DNA of 30,279 bases from a virus, in the IMG/VR virus record IMGVR_UViG_3300006921_000083, positions 1 through 30,279 of that record; one strand, given 5' to 3'. Shown here in pieces: positions 21,087 through 29,159 of the stretch. Both the position numbers and the translations under genes were made by a program. The notes under the pieces were generated by a model. It worked only from the letters and a program-made list of their open reading frames with translations. It was not told the origin of the DNA and made no database searches. Each line of letters starts with the position of its first letter. Position 1 is the stretch's first letter.

Positions 21087-21943
21087 ATGACATTTACAGG
21101 CTAGTAGACGATATTTACAAGGTAGTCTCTAACAAAGAGGTTCCCGAAGGTGTCGATCTATACGAAGAGATAGACCGCTTTGGCGAGAACTGCAAGCGCC
21201 TCATGTCTAACCTGTTCACAGAGAAACGTGACGGACGCAGGCTGCGAATGTCAAACATTGGTCGTGATGATCGCTACCTGTGGAACGTGGTGAACAACCC
21301 TGACGTACAAGAGGAAATGACTCCTAACACGTATGTCAAGTTTATGTACGGGCATCTGATCGAAGAGATGCTCTTGTTTCTAACCAGAGTCTCAGGACAC
21401 GAGGTGACAGATGAGCAAAAGAAATGTGAGGTGGGAGGCATCACTGGCTCTATGGACTGTAAAATTGATGGTGTTGTCACTGATGTTAAAAGCACTTCCA
21501 CTTTTGGGTTTAAGAAATTCAAGGACGGAAGTCTCGCTTTTGATGATCCGTTTGGATACGTTGCTCAAATTAAAGCGTATGCACATTCTGAAGGGGAAAG
21601 TACGTTTGGTTGGCTAGCGATGGACAAACAGAACGGACATCTAACTTACCTGATGTACGATTCTGAAGACACGCAGGCTCCTGTGTACGAAAAGATTGGT
21701 TACGACATAGAGGAGCATATAGAACGCGTAAAAAAGCTAGTGGAGCAGCCAGACGCACCGGAGCATTGTCACGAAGTCGTACCAGATGGCAAAAGTGGCA
21801 ATCAAAAGTTAGCCGTTGGTTGTTCTTATTGCCCTTTTAAGCACACTTGCTGGCCAGGAGTCCGAACATTCCTGTACTCAAGCGGTCCCAGATACTTAAC
21901 AGAGGTGGTCAATGAGCCGAAGGTCCAAGAAGTCTTATCCTAA
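21083..21943 (+). CDS. PD-(D/E)XK exonuclease, Cas4/AddB-like with probable Fe-S cluster
   Basis: A 286-aa nuclease that probably trims host or replicating DNA, the place of T7 gp6. The core is ITGSMDCKIDG (D125), VTDVKSTST (D134, K136) and VAQIKAYAH (Q162, Y166), the RecB/Cas4 motif II-III-QxxxY series. The C-terminus has C247-x2-C250-x5-C256 with the following W-P-G, and C37 near the N-terminus could be the fourth ligand of a 4Fe-4S cluster. It overlaps the nuclease gene before it (ATGA) and endonuclease I after it (32 nt). Confidence 0.88.
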   Translation: MNDIYRLVDDIYKVVSNKEVPEGVDLYEEIDRFGENCKRLMSNLFTEKRDGRRLRMSNIGRDDRYLWNVVNNPDVQEEMTPNTYVKFMYGHLIEEMLLFLTRVSGHEVTDEQKKCEVGGITGSMDCKIDGVVTDVKSTSTFGFKKFKDGSLAFDDPFGYVAQIKAYAHSEGESTFGWLAMDKQNGHLTYLMYDSEDTQAPVYEKIGYDIEEHIERVKKLVEQPDAPEHCHEVVPDGKSGNQKLAVGCSYCPFKHTCWPGVRTFLYSSGPRYLTEVVNEPKVQEVLS

Positions 21944-22322
21944 TGAATTTAGATCAGGGTTTGAATATGACGTATCGAAACAGCTACAACCATACGGCTT
22001 TAGCTACGAGCCGTTCCAAGTACCGTACAAGATCGAACGCAAGTACACCCCAGACTTTGTGTACGAGAGGAACGACCAGCAGTATCTCATTGAGTGCAAA
22101 GGATATTTCAGAGCAGGAGACACCCAGAAGTATCGCTCAATCGCTAACTGCCTTGGAAGCAATCAAGAACTTATCTTCATACTTATGAAGCCTAACCAAA
22201 AAGTGAGCAAAAGTACCAAAAATACTATGGCTCAATGGTGTGACAAACATAACATTTTATGGTATAATATAGATACTCTTAAGGAGTTAGTTGATTATGT
22301 CTCTGACACTAGACGAAATTAA
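21912..22322 (+). CDS. Endonuclease I, Holliday junction resolvase (T7 gp3-like)
   Basis: A 136-aa nuclease that resolves branched DNA and helps break down host DNA. The PD-(D/E)XK-type active site is visible: E18 in SGFEYD, D48 in YTPDFVY, E61 and K63 in LIECKGYF, matching the T7 residues Glu20, Asp55, Glu65 and Lys67. T7 endonuclease I has 149 aa. ATG 21912 lies 5 nt behind GAGGTGG inside the exonuclease gene. The 3' end contains the promoter at 22240-22268. Confidence 0.92.
   Translation: MSRRSKKSYPNEFRSGFEYDVSKQLQPYGFSYEPFQVPYKIERKYTPDFVYERNDQQYLIECKGYFRAGDTQKYRSIANCLGSNQELIFILMKPNQKVSKSTKNTMAQWCDKHNILWYNIDTLKELVDYVSDTRRN
22240..22268 (+). promoter_or_regulatory. Sigma70 extended -10 promoter for nucleotide metabolism genes
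   Basis: GTGACA (22240-22245), 17-nt spacer, TATAAT (22263-22268) with TGG before the -10. It matches eleven of twelve consensus bases plus the extended -10. It lies in the end of the endonuclease I gene, about 30 nt before the 58-aa gene, and would serve that gene, the DUF3310 gene, the 86-aa gene and the reductase. Confidence 0.82.
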
Positions 22323-22473
22323 GGAGCGTCTGTTGCAAACTTATGACCCCGACGATCTACTGGAAGCACTACAGATTTCATCTGAAGAAATCCTGGATAG
22401 GTTTGAAGACAAGTTGTTACGCAAACTAGACGAGTTTCAAGAGGATTTGGAGGAAGAAATCTATGAGCAATGA
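22297..22473 (+). CDS. Small acidic protein, conserved in marine podoviruses
   Basis: I start this 58-aa protein at ATG 22297, 10 nt behind AAGGAG. The motif SLTLDEIKERLLQTYDPDDL, then ALQISSEEILDRFEDKL, is a family I recognise beside endonuclease I in marine podoviruses. It is helical with an acidic end. Function is unknown. It overlaps the next start by 11 nt. Confidence 0.8.
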   Translation: MSLTLDEIKERLLQTYDPDDLLEALQISSEEILDRFEDKLLRKLDEFQEDLEEEIYEQ

Positions 22474-22789
22474 GTGGACAGACTACACCAACAAATCTCT
22501 GGATGACGCTACTCCTAAAGAGTGGGACAAAGTAAGCAAGACAGCCACAGGTAAACTGGCTCATCCTCAGGACACTCATAACCCCGTGACTCAGCCCGAT
22601 CACTACAACAAGGGAGCCATCGAAGCCATTGAAGCAATCAAGGCGTCCATGCACCCGCAGGAGTACAAGGGCTATCTCAAGGGGAACTGCCTGAAGTACC
22701 TCTGGCGCTACGAGTACAAAAACGGTGTAGAGGACTTGCGGAAGGCTAGGGTCTATCTGGATTGGTTGATTAAGGAGATTGCCTTATGA
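22463..22789 (+). CDS. DUF3310 protein
   Basis: A 108-aa protein with the DUF3310 signature: QPDHYNKGAIEAIEAIKA, then LKGNCLKYLWRYEYKNG and DLRKARVYLDWLIKE. This domain is widespread in phages and is sometimes annotated as a nucleotide kinase, without firm biochemical support to my knowledge. Its helical H...E-x-x-E-like layout also recalls all-alpha nucleotide pyrophosphohydrolases. Its place in front of ribonucleotide reductase suggests nucleotide metabolism. It overlaps both neighbours by 4 to 11 nt. Confidence 0.9.
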   Translation: MSNEWTDYTNKSLDDATPKEWDKVSKTATGKLAHPQDTHNPVTQPDHYNKGAIEAIEAIKASMHPQEYKGYLKGNCLKYLWRYEYKNGVEDLRKARVYLDWLIKEIAL

Positions 22790-23046
22790 AAGTCATAGAG
22801 GGGGACTTTGGTAAAAAGAAAGAAGACAAAGGGGTCATACCCACTACTGAGTTTTTAGCAGCGTTTGCCCTGAAAGCAGCAGACTACGAAAAAGACGATA
22901 GGGACGTTAAAGCCATTGTTTTGATGTACGAGGACGGTGGAGTATTTGAAGTAGCCTCTAACGAACAGTACCCTGATGGTGTGTTTATGCTCCTACACAT
23001 GAGCGCACACGCAATACTAAACGAGACACTAGGAGTAACAATATAG
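22786..23046 (+). CDS. Small conserved phage protein, unknown function
   Basis: An 86-aa protein whose start overlaps the DUF3310 stop (ATGA). After a charged N-terminus (GDFGKKKEDKG) comes FLAAFALKAADYEKDD, then IVLMYEDGGVFEVASNE and MLLHMSAHAILNET. I recall similar small proteins in marine phage nucleotide-metabolism blocks but know no role. Its stop is directly followed by the reductase ATG. Confidence 0.68.
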   Translation: MKVIEGDFGKKKEDKGVIPTTEFLAAFALKAADYEKDDRDVKAIVLMYEDGGVFEVASNEQYPDGVFMLLHMSAHAILNETLGVTI

Positions 23047-24912
23047 ATGGACGCATATCAACAATACATACACAAGTCTAGATACGCACGTTACCTACCA
23101 GAAGAGAAGCGGCGCGAGACTTGGGAGGAGACAGTAGGACGTTACGTAGGCTTTTGGGGAGACTCACTACCGGAGAGTGACCGTAAGGAAGTGTATGAGT
23201 CTATCCACAAGCTAGACGTAATGCCCAGCATGAGGGCGTTGATGACAGCAGGCGAGGCGCTGGATCGTGACAATGTGGCTGGGTTTAACTGTAGCTACCT
23301 ACCTATAGACCACCCTAAAGCCTTTGACGAACTGATGTACGTCCTGCTATGCGGAACAGGCGTAGGCTATTCTGTGGAGCGTCAATACATACAGAAACTA
23401 CCGGAAGTTGCGGAGGAGTTCCATGACACAGACACAGTTATTAATGTGGCAGATTCAAAGATTGGATGGGCGAAATCGTTTAGGGAGTTGGTATCGCTGT
23501 TGTATTCAGGTCAAGTTCCTCAATGGGACGTTAGCCGAGTACGACCTGCGGGTTCCGCGCTCAAAGTTTTTGGAGGTAGAGCAAGCGGTCCAGAACCTCT
23601 GCTCGACTTATTCCGATTCACTGTGGCACTTTTTCGGGAAGCGGCTGGAAGAAAACTTAGCTCCATTGAATGTCACGATCTCTGTTGCAAAATTGCTCAA
23701 ATCGTCGTTGTCGGAGGAGTCAGAAGATCAGCCCTCATCAGTCTCAGCAACCTCACAGATGACAGACTGCGACGATGTAAGCACGGTCAGTGGTGGGTAG
23801 ATGAGCCTCAGCGTGGTCTGGCGAACAACTCAGCCTGTTACACAGAGAAGCCTGACTTTGAGGCGTTCCTAAACGAGTGGACAAGTCTATATGAATCAAG
23901 ATCTGGTGAACGAGGTGTCTTTAGCCGAGTGGCAAGTCAAAAGCAAGCTGAAAAAAACGGCAGACGAGATGCTACCTTTGATTTTGGAACTAATCCGTGT
24001 AGCGAAATCATCCTCAGACCCTATCAATTCTGCAATTTATCAGAGGTTGTTGTCAGGCATGACGATACACTCGCAAGCCTCAAACGGAAAGTACGTGTTG
24101 CGACAATACTTGGAACTCTACAAGCTACCCTGACAGACTTCCGATACCTGCGTAACATCTGGAAGACTAACACGCAAGAAGAAGCACTGCTGGGCGTATC
24201 CCTGACGGGCATCATGGATCACCCTCTGCTCTCTGGGCGTCAAGACAAGAGCAAGCTAAAGAGATGGTTAATGGAGATGCGTAATGAGGCTATCGTCACT
24301 AATGAGCAGTGGGCTAAAAAGCTGGGTATTAATCCGTCTACAGCAATTACTGCAGTTAAGCCTAGTGGCACTGTTAGTCAGTTGGTCGATAGTGCTAGTG
24401 GCATCCATCCTAGGTATAGCAGTCAATATATTCGGCGGGTTCGGGCAGACTCTCGTGACCCACTTTGCTCTGTCCTAGAGGCCGCTGGTGTCCCTGTGGA
24501 GGACGATCTAATGTCCCCTAGTACACGGGTATTCAGCTTCCCTATAGCGGCTCCTGAGGGCGCTGTGACAGCCTCAGAGATGGGTGCTATGGAGCAGCTA
24601 GAGCTATGGGAGATATATCAGGACTACTGGTGTGAGCATAAGCCGTCTATGACCTGCTACTACCGTGATGATGAGTTCCTGGAGGTAGGACAGTGGCTGT
24701 ACAACAAGTTTGACAAGGTATCTGGAATTTCCTTCTTGCCCTACTCAGACCACACGTACCAGCAGGCCCCTTATGAACCTGTGGATAAGGCTACCTTGAA
24801 AGAACTTAAGAAGGGGTTCCCTACAGAGATATCGTGGGATATTGAAGAGGCCAGCGATATGACTGAAGGGTCACAACAACTGGCCTGCACAGGTAACAAC
24901 TGCGAGTTATGA
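23047..24912 (+). CDS. nrdJ: Class II (B12-dependent) ribonucleoside-triphosphate reductase
   Basis: The 621-aa monomeric enzyme reduces ribonucleotides to deoxyribonucleotides using adenosylcobalamin. The radical site NPCSEI has the thiyl Cys318; C329 lies 11 residues later, as C408 and C419 do in the Lactobacillus leichmannii enzyme. C82 (AGFNCSY) is the redox partner of C329, and the C-terminal pair C614-x4-C619 (LACTGNNCEL) regenerates it. FGGRASGPEPL and KPSGTVSQLVDSASGIHPR are also typical. It is shorter than the roughly 739-aa bacterial enzyme. It uses no oxygen-dependent radical subunit and depends on host B12 supply. The last 6 nt overlap a convergent gene. Confidence 0.94.
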   Translation: MDAYQQYIHKSRYARYLPEEKRRETWEETVGRYVGFWGDSLPESDRKEVYESIHKLDVMPSMRALMTAGEALDRDNVAGFNCSYLPIDHPKAFDELMYVLLCGTGVGYSVERQYIQKLPEVAEEFHDTDTVINVADSKIGWAKSFRELVSLLYSGQVPQWDVSRVRPAGSALKVFGGRASGPEPLLDLFRFTVALFREAAGRKLSSIECHDLCCKIAQIVVVGGVRRSALISLSNLTDDRLRRCKHGQWWVDEPQRGLANNSACYTEKPDFEAFLNEWTSLYESRSGERGVFSRVASQKQAEKNGRRDATFDFGTNPCSEIILRPYQFCNLSEVVVRHDDTLASLKRKVRVATILGTLQATLTDFRYLRNIWKTNTQEEALLGVSLTGIMDHPLLSGRQDKSKLKRWLMEMRNEAIVTNEQWAKKLGINPSTAITAVKPSGTVSQLVDSASGIHPRYSSQYIRRVRADSRDPLCSVLEAAGVPVEDDLMSPSTRVFSFPIAAPEGAVTASEMGAMEQLELWEIYQDYWCEHKPSMTCYYRDDEFLEVGQWLYNKFDKVSGISFLPYSDHTYQQAPYEPVDKATLKELKKGFPTEISWDIEEASDMTEGSQQLACTGNNCEL

Positions 24913-25089
24913 CATAAAGAAGATAGAGTAACCTCTGTCGTTACTGCCTACGTCCTCTGGCTTCTCTTTAGGGTCATGGGACGTAGGTATTCCTTCAGCC
25001 TGCATCTTCTTGATGCGGTCTTTTGACTTCTGGCACATACTGTGATAGTCAATAGATGTGTAGCTTACTGTGTGCTTATCGTCTGTCAT
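24907..25089 (-). CDS. Small late protein, unrecognised
   Basis: A 60-aa hydrophilic protein. ATG 25089 lies 11 nt behind GGGAGG, which overlaps the stop of the 902-aa gene. It contains TSIDYHSMCQKSKDRIKKMQ, then HDPKEKPEDV. It is the last gene of the leftward block and its 3' end overlaps the end of the reductase gene by 6 nt. The ribosome site supports it; no family is recognised. Confidence 0.6.
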   Translation of the reverse strand: MTDDKHTVSYTSIDYHSMCQKSKDRIKKMQAEGIPTSHDPKEKPEDVGSNDRGYSIFFMS

Positions 25090-25096
25090 TGTAATG

Positions 25097-27805
25097 TTAC
25101 CTCCCAGCGTTAGCCGCTGCCTTTAGTTCTGCAAACAATTTAGGGTCTTCTGCTTTAAGTCTTTCTAAAGCACCTTCCTTGGCCTCTAAGTTCCTGAACA
25201 AAGCCGCTTTACCAGTTATAGGCATTTGTCTAAGCAGTTCTTTTCTTTCTTCAGAAAACATAACCCCCTGAGGCACCATAGCTTGTGCAACAGCGCCTGC
25301 TTGACCGCCTGTTGTCCTTGCTGTGGTTACGCCAGCTTTTTTTGCGGCCTCTCCTACTGCTTCGCCAACACCTCTTAACGCCGCCTGACCTCTTGTTTGT
25401 CCAGCCAGAAGACGTTGTGTAACCTCACGAGAAAGAATGTTAGCGCCTATAGAACCAGTAACAAGCGTTGATCCTATTTGCTCACTTATTCTGGGCAAAA
25501 ATAACCCAGCCGCTTGACCAACTAACGCTGAATTAAACAGCGACTCAAAAACACTAGGCTTGAAAGAGCTAGGCATCATTTCTCTAAGGGCGTTTACCTC
25601 TTGTTTAGCCCTAGCTACCTTGCTATCAATATCAGCCAGTTGTAGAGCTAGTCGTTCTTTTACTTCTGCTATTTTTATATCTAACGCCTGCCTGCCTTCG
25701 GCTCCTGCCTTTTGAACTTGCTGTTGTTTTCTTAAAGCTGCAATTTCTGCTTCTGCTTCTGCTGTAATTTTATCTCTTTGTCTTTGTAAAGAGGCCGATA
25801 ACTGCGCTCTGTCTGCAATAGCTTGCTTTCTGACATCATTAGCTTCTCTGTTAGCCAAATCAATTATGTTGTCTTTGTTTCTTTGGGTTGTCTGGGCCAA
25901 ACTTTGCGCTTCGTCCTGAAGTCTTCCCTGACCACGCGCAACAAACCTCTTACTGTATTCTTTTAGTGACGCTAAATAATCAGAAGCATCAAAAGCACCC
26001 ATCCTTGCTTTTCCGTCTGACGCTTTTGCAACGGCGCTATCAACAAGACTTCTGATACTCCACGCCGTTTTGTCAGCGGCTAAGATTGCCAACTCGTCTT
26101 CATCTAAACCCGCTTCCAGCAAATCATCAAAGTAAGTTTGAACCTCTGACGCAAAACGTCTAGTAGAAGTAGCGCCCTCGCTTAACCCGCTAATTGCTTT
26201 ACCTATGGTACTTCTGAGTTGTACTAAATCTTCTCCTGAAATAACACCGTCAGGGGCGTTTTTAGCTATCTGTTCTGTAACGTAGGTTTTAATTCTAGCA
26301 ATAATATTGGCTGTTTCTCCACCCACTAGCGCAAGGTCCGAGAAATCATCTTCAATGTCATCAATAAACTTTAATACACCGTCTGGGCTTATTTCATAAG
26401 TCTTGCCGTTAGCTACGGTAAAGCCGTGTCTCCTCCACAAATCATCTAAAAAAGCATTAGCAGCTTGCGGGTCCATCAAACCAAGTTCATTAATTTCATC
26501 AGCCGTTGCTCCTGGCGGTGCGGCCTCACGTAAAGCCTTACCACGGAAAAAGGCGTTAGCCGAGTTTGTAGCTTCATCAGCTTCTTTTACAGCATGAGCG
26601 CGTAAAGCCCCAGCACTTTGTTTAGCCGCCTGCAGTTCTGCTATTTGAGTGGTATAGTCTATTTTAGCCTGCCCTTTAGCCTGCCTTGCTAGTTCTTCTA
26701 GTTCTGCAATTTGATCGTCAATTTTGAGGCCTGTTTCTTCTATAGATTCTGCTGTGTTTCTGTTTATAGCCTCTTTTGCCGACTGTGTTTTGCGCCCAGC
26801 TTCCTGAACAGTTTTAGCCCCATCAATTTTAGCAGAGGCTGTTGTTACGGCCCTGCCTGCCATGTTTCTAGCCTGTTGTTCAGACAGCGTCTTACCGCCA
26901 TAAGCCTTAGAAACAACGTGCCTATAAACGCCAGCAAGACCGTGGTCAGTAAACATTAAATTAATAAAGTTTCGTCCTTCCCCTAGCTGTTGAGCAGTTT
27001 TAGACGCAGTAAAAAAGTCCCATCCTTTTTTAACTCCTGAAAAAGCAAACGGAACTGTTGCTGAAATACCAGCGGTCCACGCAGCGTTCTTAGCTTTTTC
27101 TTCGTCCGTCATTCCCTCGTAGCCTATCACAAGTCCTTCCCCAGCAGCTACTAATGAAGCGGCTGCAGGAGTCGGGGCTTTAGAAATAAGCTGTGACGTT
27201 ACGCCGCTTTGCTGTCTACCTAACTGAGCCGCAAGCAAAGCACCTTCATCAGCAGACTGTGCAACGCCTGTACCTAGTGTAGAAGCTATTAGAGACTGTG
27301 TTTTAGCTGCTTGCGCCCCTTGCCTAAGCCTGTTGGCTTGTGTGAGAAGTTGACCCGCTTTTAGTGAGGCAGGAGAAAGTACGTTACCTGCTATGTTGGC
27401 TGTCATAGACAACACAGGGCTTTCTTCTGCAAAGCGAGCAGACATAGCCTCTTCCTCTTGTAAAATCTGCTCCCTAAGTTCAGACACAGTTAAGTCTCTA
27501 AAGGCTTCTGGCTCTAGAAGTTTAACAACAGCGGCTGAAATATAGCTAGATATTTCTTCACCTTTATTTAACCAAAGGCCGTCTACAAACGCCCGAGCAG
27601 TCATAAACATATCGTCAGCAGTAACTTCGTCAGAGTCTACCTTTTCTACGTAAGACTGTAGGTGTTCTGCTGTGTACTGTTCTTGTCGCTGTAGTGGACC
27701 CATTGCGTCTATTGCATACGGATTAGAAAAACCTACGCCAGCACCTAAAGAAGCATACGGGTTGTCTTCTGATATTTCTTCACCTGTAAATACACTTTTA
27801 GCCAT
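25097..27805 (-). CDS. Large internal-virion-like protein with coiled coils
   Basis: A 902-aa, Ala/Gln/Glu-rich protein. The N-terminal 250 residues include helical stretches and small-residue-rich segments (NIAGNVLSPASL, AASLVAAGEGLVIG). Residues about 340-430 and 630-740 are long coiled coils (AELEELARQAKGQ; ITAEAEAEIAALRKQQQ). A Gly/Ala-rich C-terminus follows. The late position, next to another virion-like gene, suits the large internal core proteins that podoviruses eject with their DNA (T7 gp15/gp16 role). No lytic transglycosylase motif is evident. The assignment is by context and composition only. Confidence 0.6.
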   Translation of the reverse strand: MAKSVFTGEEISEDNPYASLGAGVGFSNPYAIDAMGPLQRQEQYTAEHLQSYVEKVDSDEVTADDMFMTARAFVDGLWLNKGEEISSYISAAVVKLLEPEAFRDLTVSELREQILQEEEAMSARFAEESPVLSMTANIAGNVLSPASLKAGQLLTQANRLRQGAQAAKTQSLIASTLGTGVAQSADEGALLAAQLGRQQSGVTSQLISKAPTPAAASLVAAGEGLVIGYEGMTDEEKAKNAAWTAGISATVPFAFSGVKKGWDFFTASKTAQQLGEGRNFINLMFTDHGLAGVYRHVVSKAYGGKTLSEQQARNMAGRAVTTASAKIDGAKTVQEAGRKTQSAKEAINRNTAESIEETGLKIDDQIAELEELARQAKGQAKIDYTTQIAELQAAKQSAGALRAHAVKEADEATNSANAFFRGKALREAAPPGATADEINELGLMDPQAANAFLDDLWRRHGFTVANGKTYEISPDGVLKFIDDIEDDFSDLALVGGETANIIARIKTYVTEQIAKNAPDGVISGEDLVQLRSTIGKAISGLSEGATSTRRFASEVQTYFDDLLEAGLDEDELAILAADKTAWSIRSLVDSAVAKASDGKARMGAFDASDYLASLKEYSKRFVARGQGRLQDEAQSLAQTTQRNKDNIIDLANREANDVRKQAIADRAQLSASLQRQRDKITAEAEAEIAALRKQQQVQKAGAEGRQALDIKIAEVKERLALQLADIDSKVARAKQEVNALREMMPSSFKPSVFESLFNSALVGQAAGLFLPRISEQIGSTLVTGSIGANILSREVTQRLLAGQTRGQAALRGVGEAVGEAAKKAGVTTARTTGGQAGAVAQAMVPQGVMFSEERKELLRQMPITGKAALFRNLEAKEGALERLKAEDPKLFAELKAAANAGR

Positions 27806-27815
27806 GTTATTACCC

Positions 27816-29147
27816 TTAGCGGTAGAATTTAGGAGTAAACCCTAAAACTTCTGTGACTTGTCTAATTATTCTCTGTTCAATGTCAATAGCTTCTGCTTCA
27901 GTTTTAGCGTTTGCTTTTTGTTCTTCCATGTCTGCTAACGCTCTCTGCATTACAACACCGTATTGCTGTTTTTTATCCTCAAAACCTACCATAGTGCCGT
28001 CTAGCCCGTTGTTTATCTGTGAGGCTAAGTGCCTATCAGCAACAAGCGCCATATCACTAGAGGCCGCGAGGATTCTTTCTTCAGCCTGTAGATAACTTAA
28101 AATTTCTTCTGAACTTGCGTTGTCGGCGGGAAAACCCTGAGAAAAAATCCTAACATCAGTATCAGACGCTACACCCGGAGGCAAAGAATTAATAATATCC
28201 GTGTTTCTCGTCCTTAAGAAAGCTGTTTTATCTTCTTCTTCAGCGTCTCTTAAACCAGCAATGTTTAATACGGAAGTTCTCCAATCACTAATAATACCTG
28301 TGCTTTTGTCTGGCTCCGCTATAAGACGCCCCTGTAAAGCCCTGTTTCTGGACAAACCAACTGCAGCTTTTGTAGACTCTTTTGATATGTTACCGTTTAT
28401 TTTTTCTACTGCAGAACTTATGTTTCCCCTGTCCGGTTTCTCTTCGATTGCCTCCAGTTTACCATAATCAATGTTACCATCGCTGTCTATAGCGTCTTGT
28501 ATAGACTGAGGATCGTACTTCCCTGTCAGCGCTAATTTAAAAGCCCTATCGGTTCCTTCGTCTTTGTCTTTAAAAGGAACACTAGCCACTTCGCGCATCT
28601 CACCGTTTGGGCCTCTCTCAAAAAACACAGTTCCTGGTGTGCCTTTTATAAGGTCATCTTTTTTGCCAAAGTTTTTCCCTGCTTCATAAGCCTCTAAAAC
28701 TTGTGCTTGTGTTCCTCCCGCCCTAATAACAAAACTTGAAGCTGTTTTTAGTTGCTCGTAAGGGACGCCACGTTGAGCAGCACGAGTAATTACGCTTAGA
28801 CCTTCTTGCAGTCCTTGCGCTTTTCCAGCATCTATTTTTTCGATAGCCGTCTGAGCCGCATCAAAGAACAACTTAGCCATGTCGTTGTTACCCTCTGAGG
28901 CGTACTTCTGGCCCAAAGCATTTAACTGTGCAGGGTTGTTAGCGTTTTGCTGAAGCAACTGCTGTACTTCTTGAGCAGTCTTTTCTTTTGCTCGCCTGTC
29001 GATGTTTTCTACTACCCCTGTACCAACACCAGTTATCAGGCCTCCGATCCCTTCACCAAAATTTTCAACCCCTTGGCTAATCCGTTGCCCAATACTCTGA
29101 CCGCTTCTGGCAAGCATACCGCCAATGTCATAGTTTCTAATAGTCAT
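27816..29147 (-). CDS. Internal-virion-like structural protein
   Basis: A 443-aa protein. The glycine-rich N-terminus (GQRISQGVENFGEGIGGLI, about residues 19-37) could lie in a membrane or pack against it, followed by QQNANNPAQLNALGQKY and helical repeats. The C-terminal half is charged and helical (ALADMEEQKANAKTEAEAI). This 'Gly-rich start, helical body' is common in ejected or internal proteins of marine podoviruses, and it precedes the 902-aa protein by 10 nt. Not certain by sequence. Confidence 0.58.
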   Translation of the reverse strand: MTIRNYDIGGMLARSGQSIGQRISQGVENFGEGIGGLITGVGTGVVENIDRRAKEKTAQEVQQLLQQNANNPAQLNALGQKYASEGNNDMAKLFFDAAQTAIEKIDAGKAQGLQEGLSVITRAAQRGVPYEQLKTASSFVIRAGGTQAQVLEAYEAGKNFGKKDDLIKGTPGTVFFERGPNGEMREVASVPFKDKDEGTDRAFKLALTGKYDPQSIQDAIDSDGNIDYGKLEAIEEKPDRGNISSAVEKINGNISKESTKAAVGLSRNRALQGRLIAEPDKSTGIISDWRTSVLNIAGLRDAEEEDKTAFLRTRNTDIINSLPPGVASDTDVRIFSQGFPADNASSEEILSYLQAEERILAASSDMALVADRHLASQINNGLDGTMVGFEDKKQQYGVVMQRALADMEEQKANAKTEAEAIDIEQRIIRQVTEVLGFTPKFYR

Positions 29148-29159
29148 TGCTTGCGCTCC

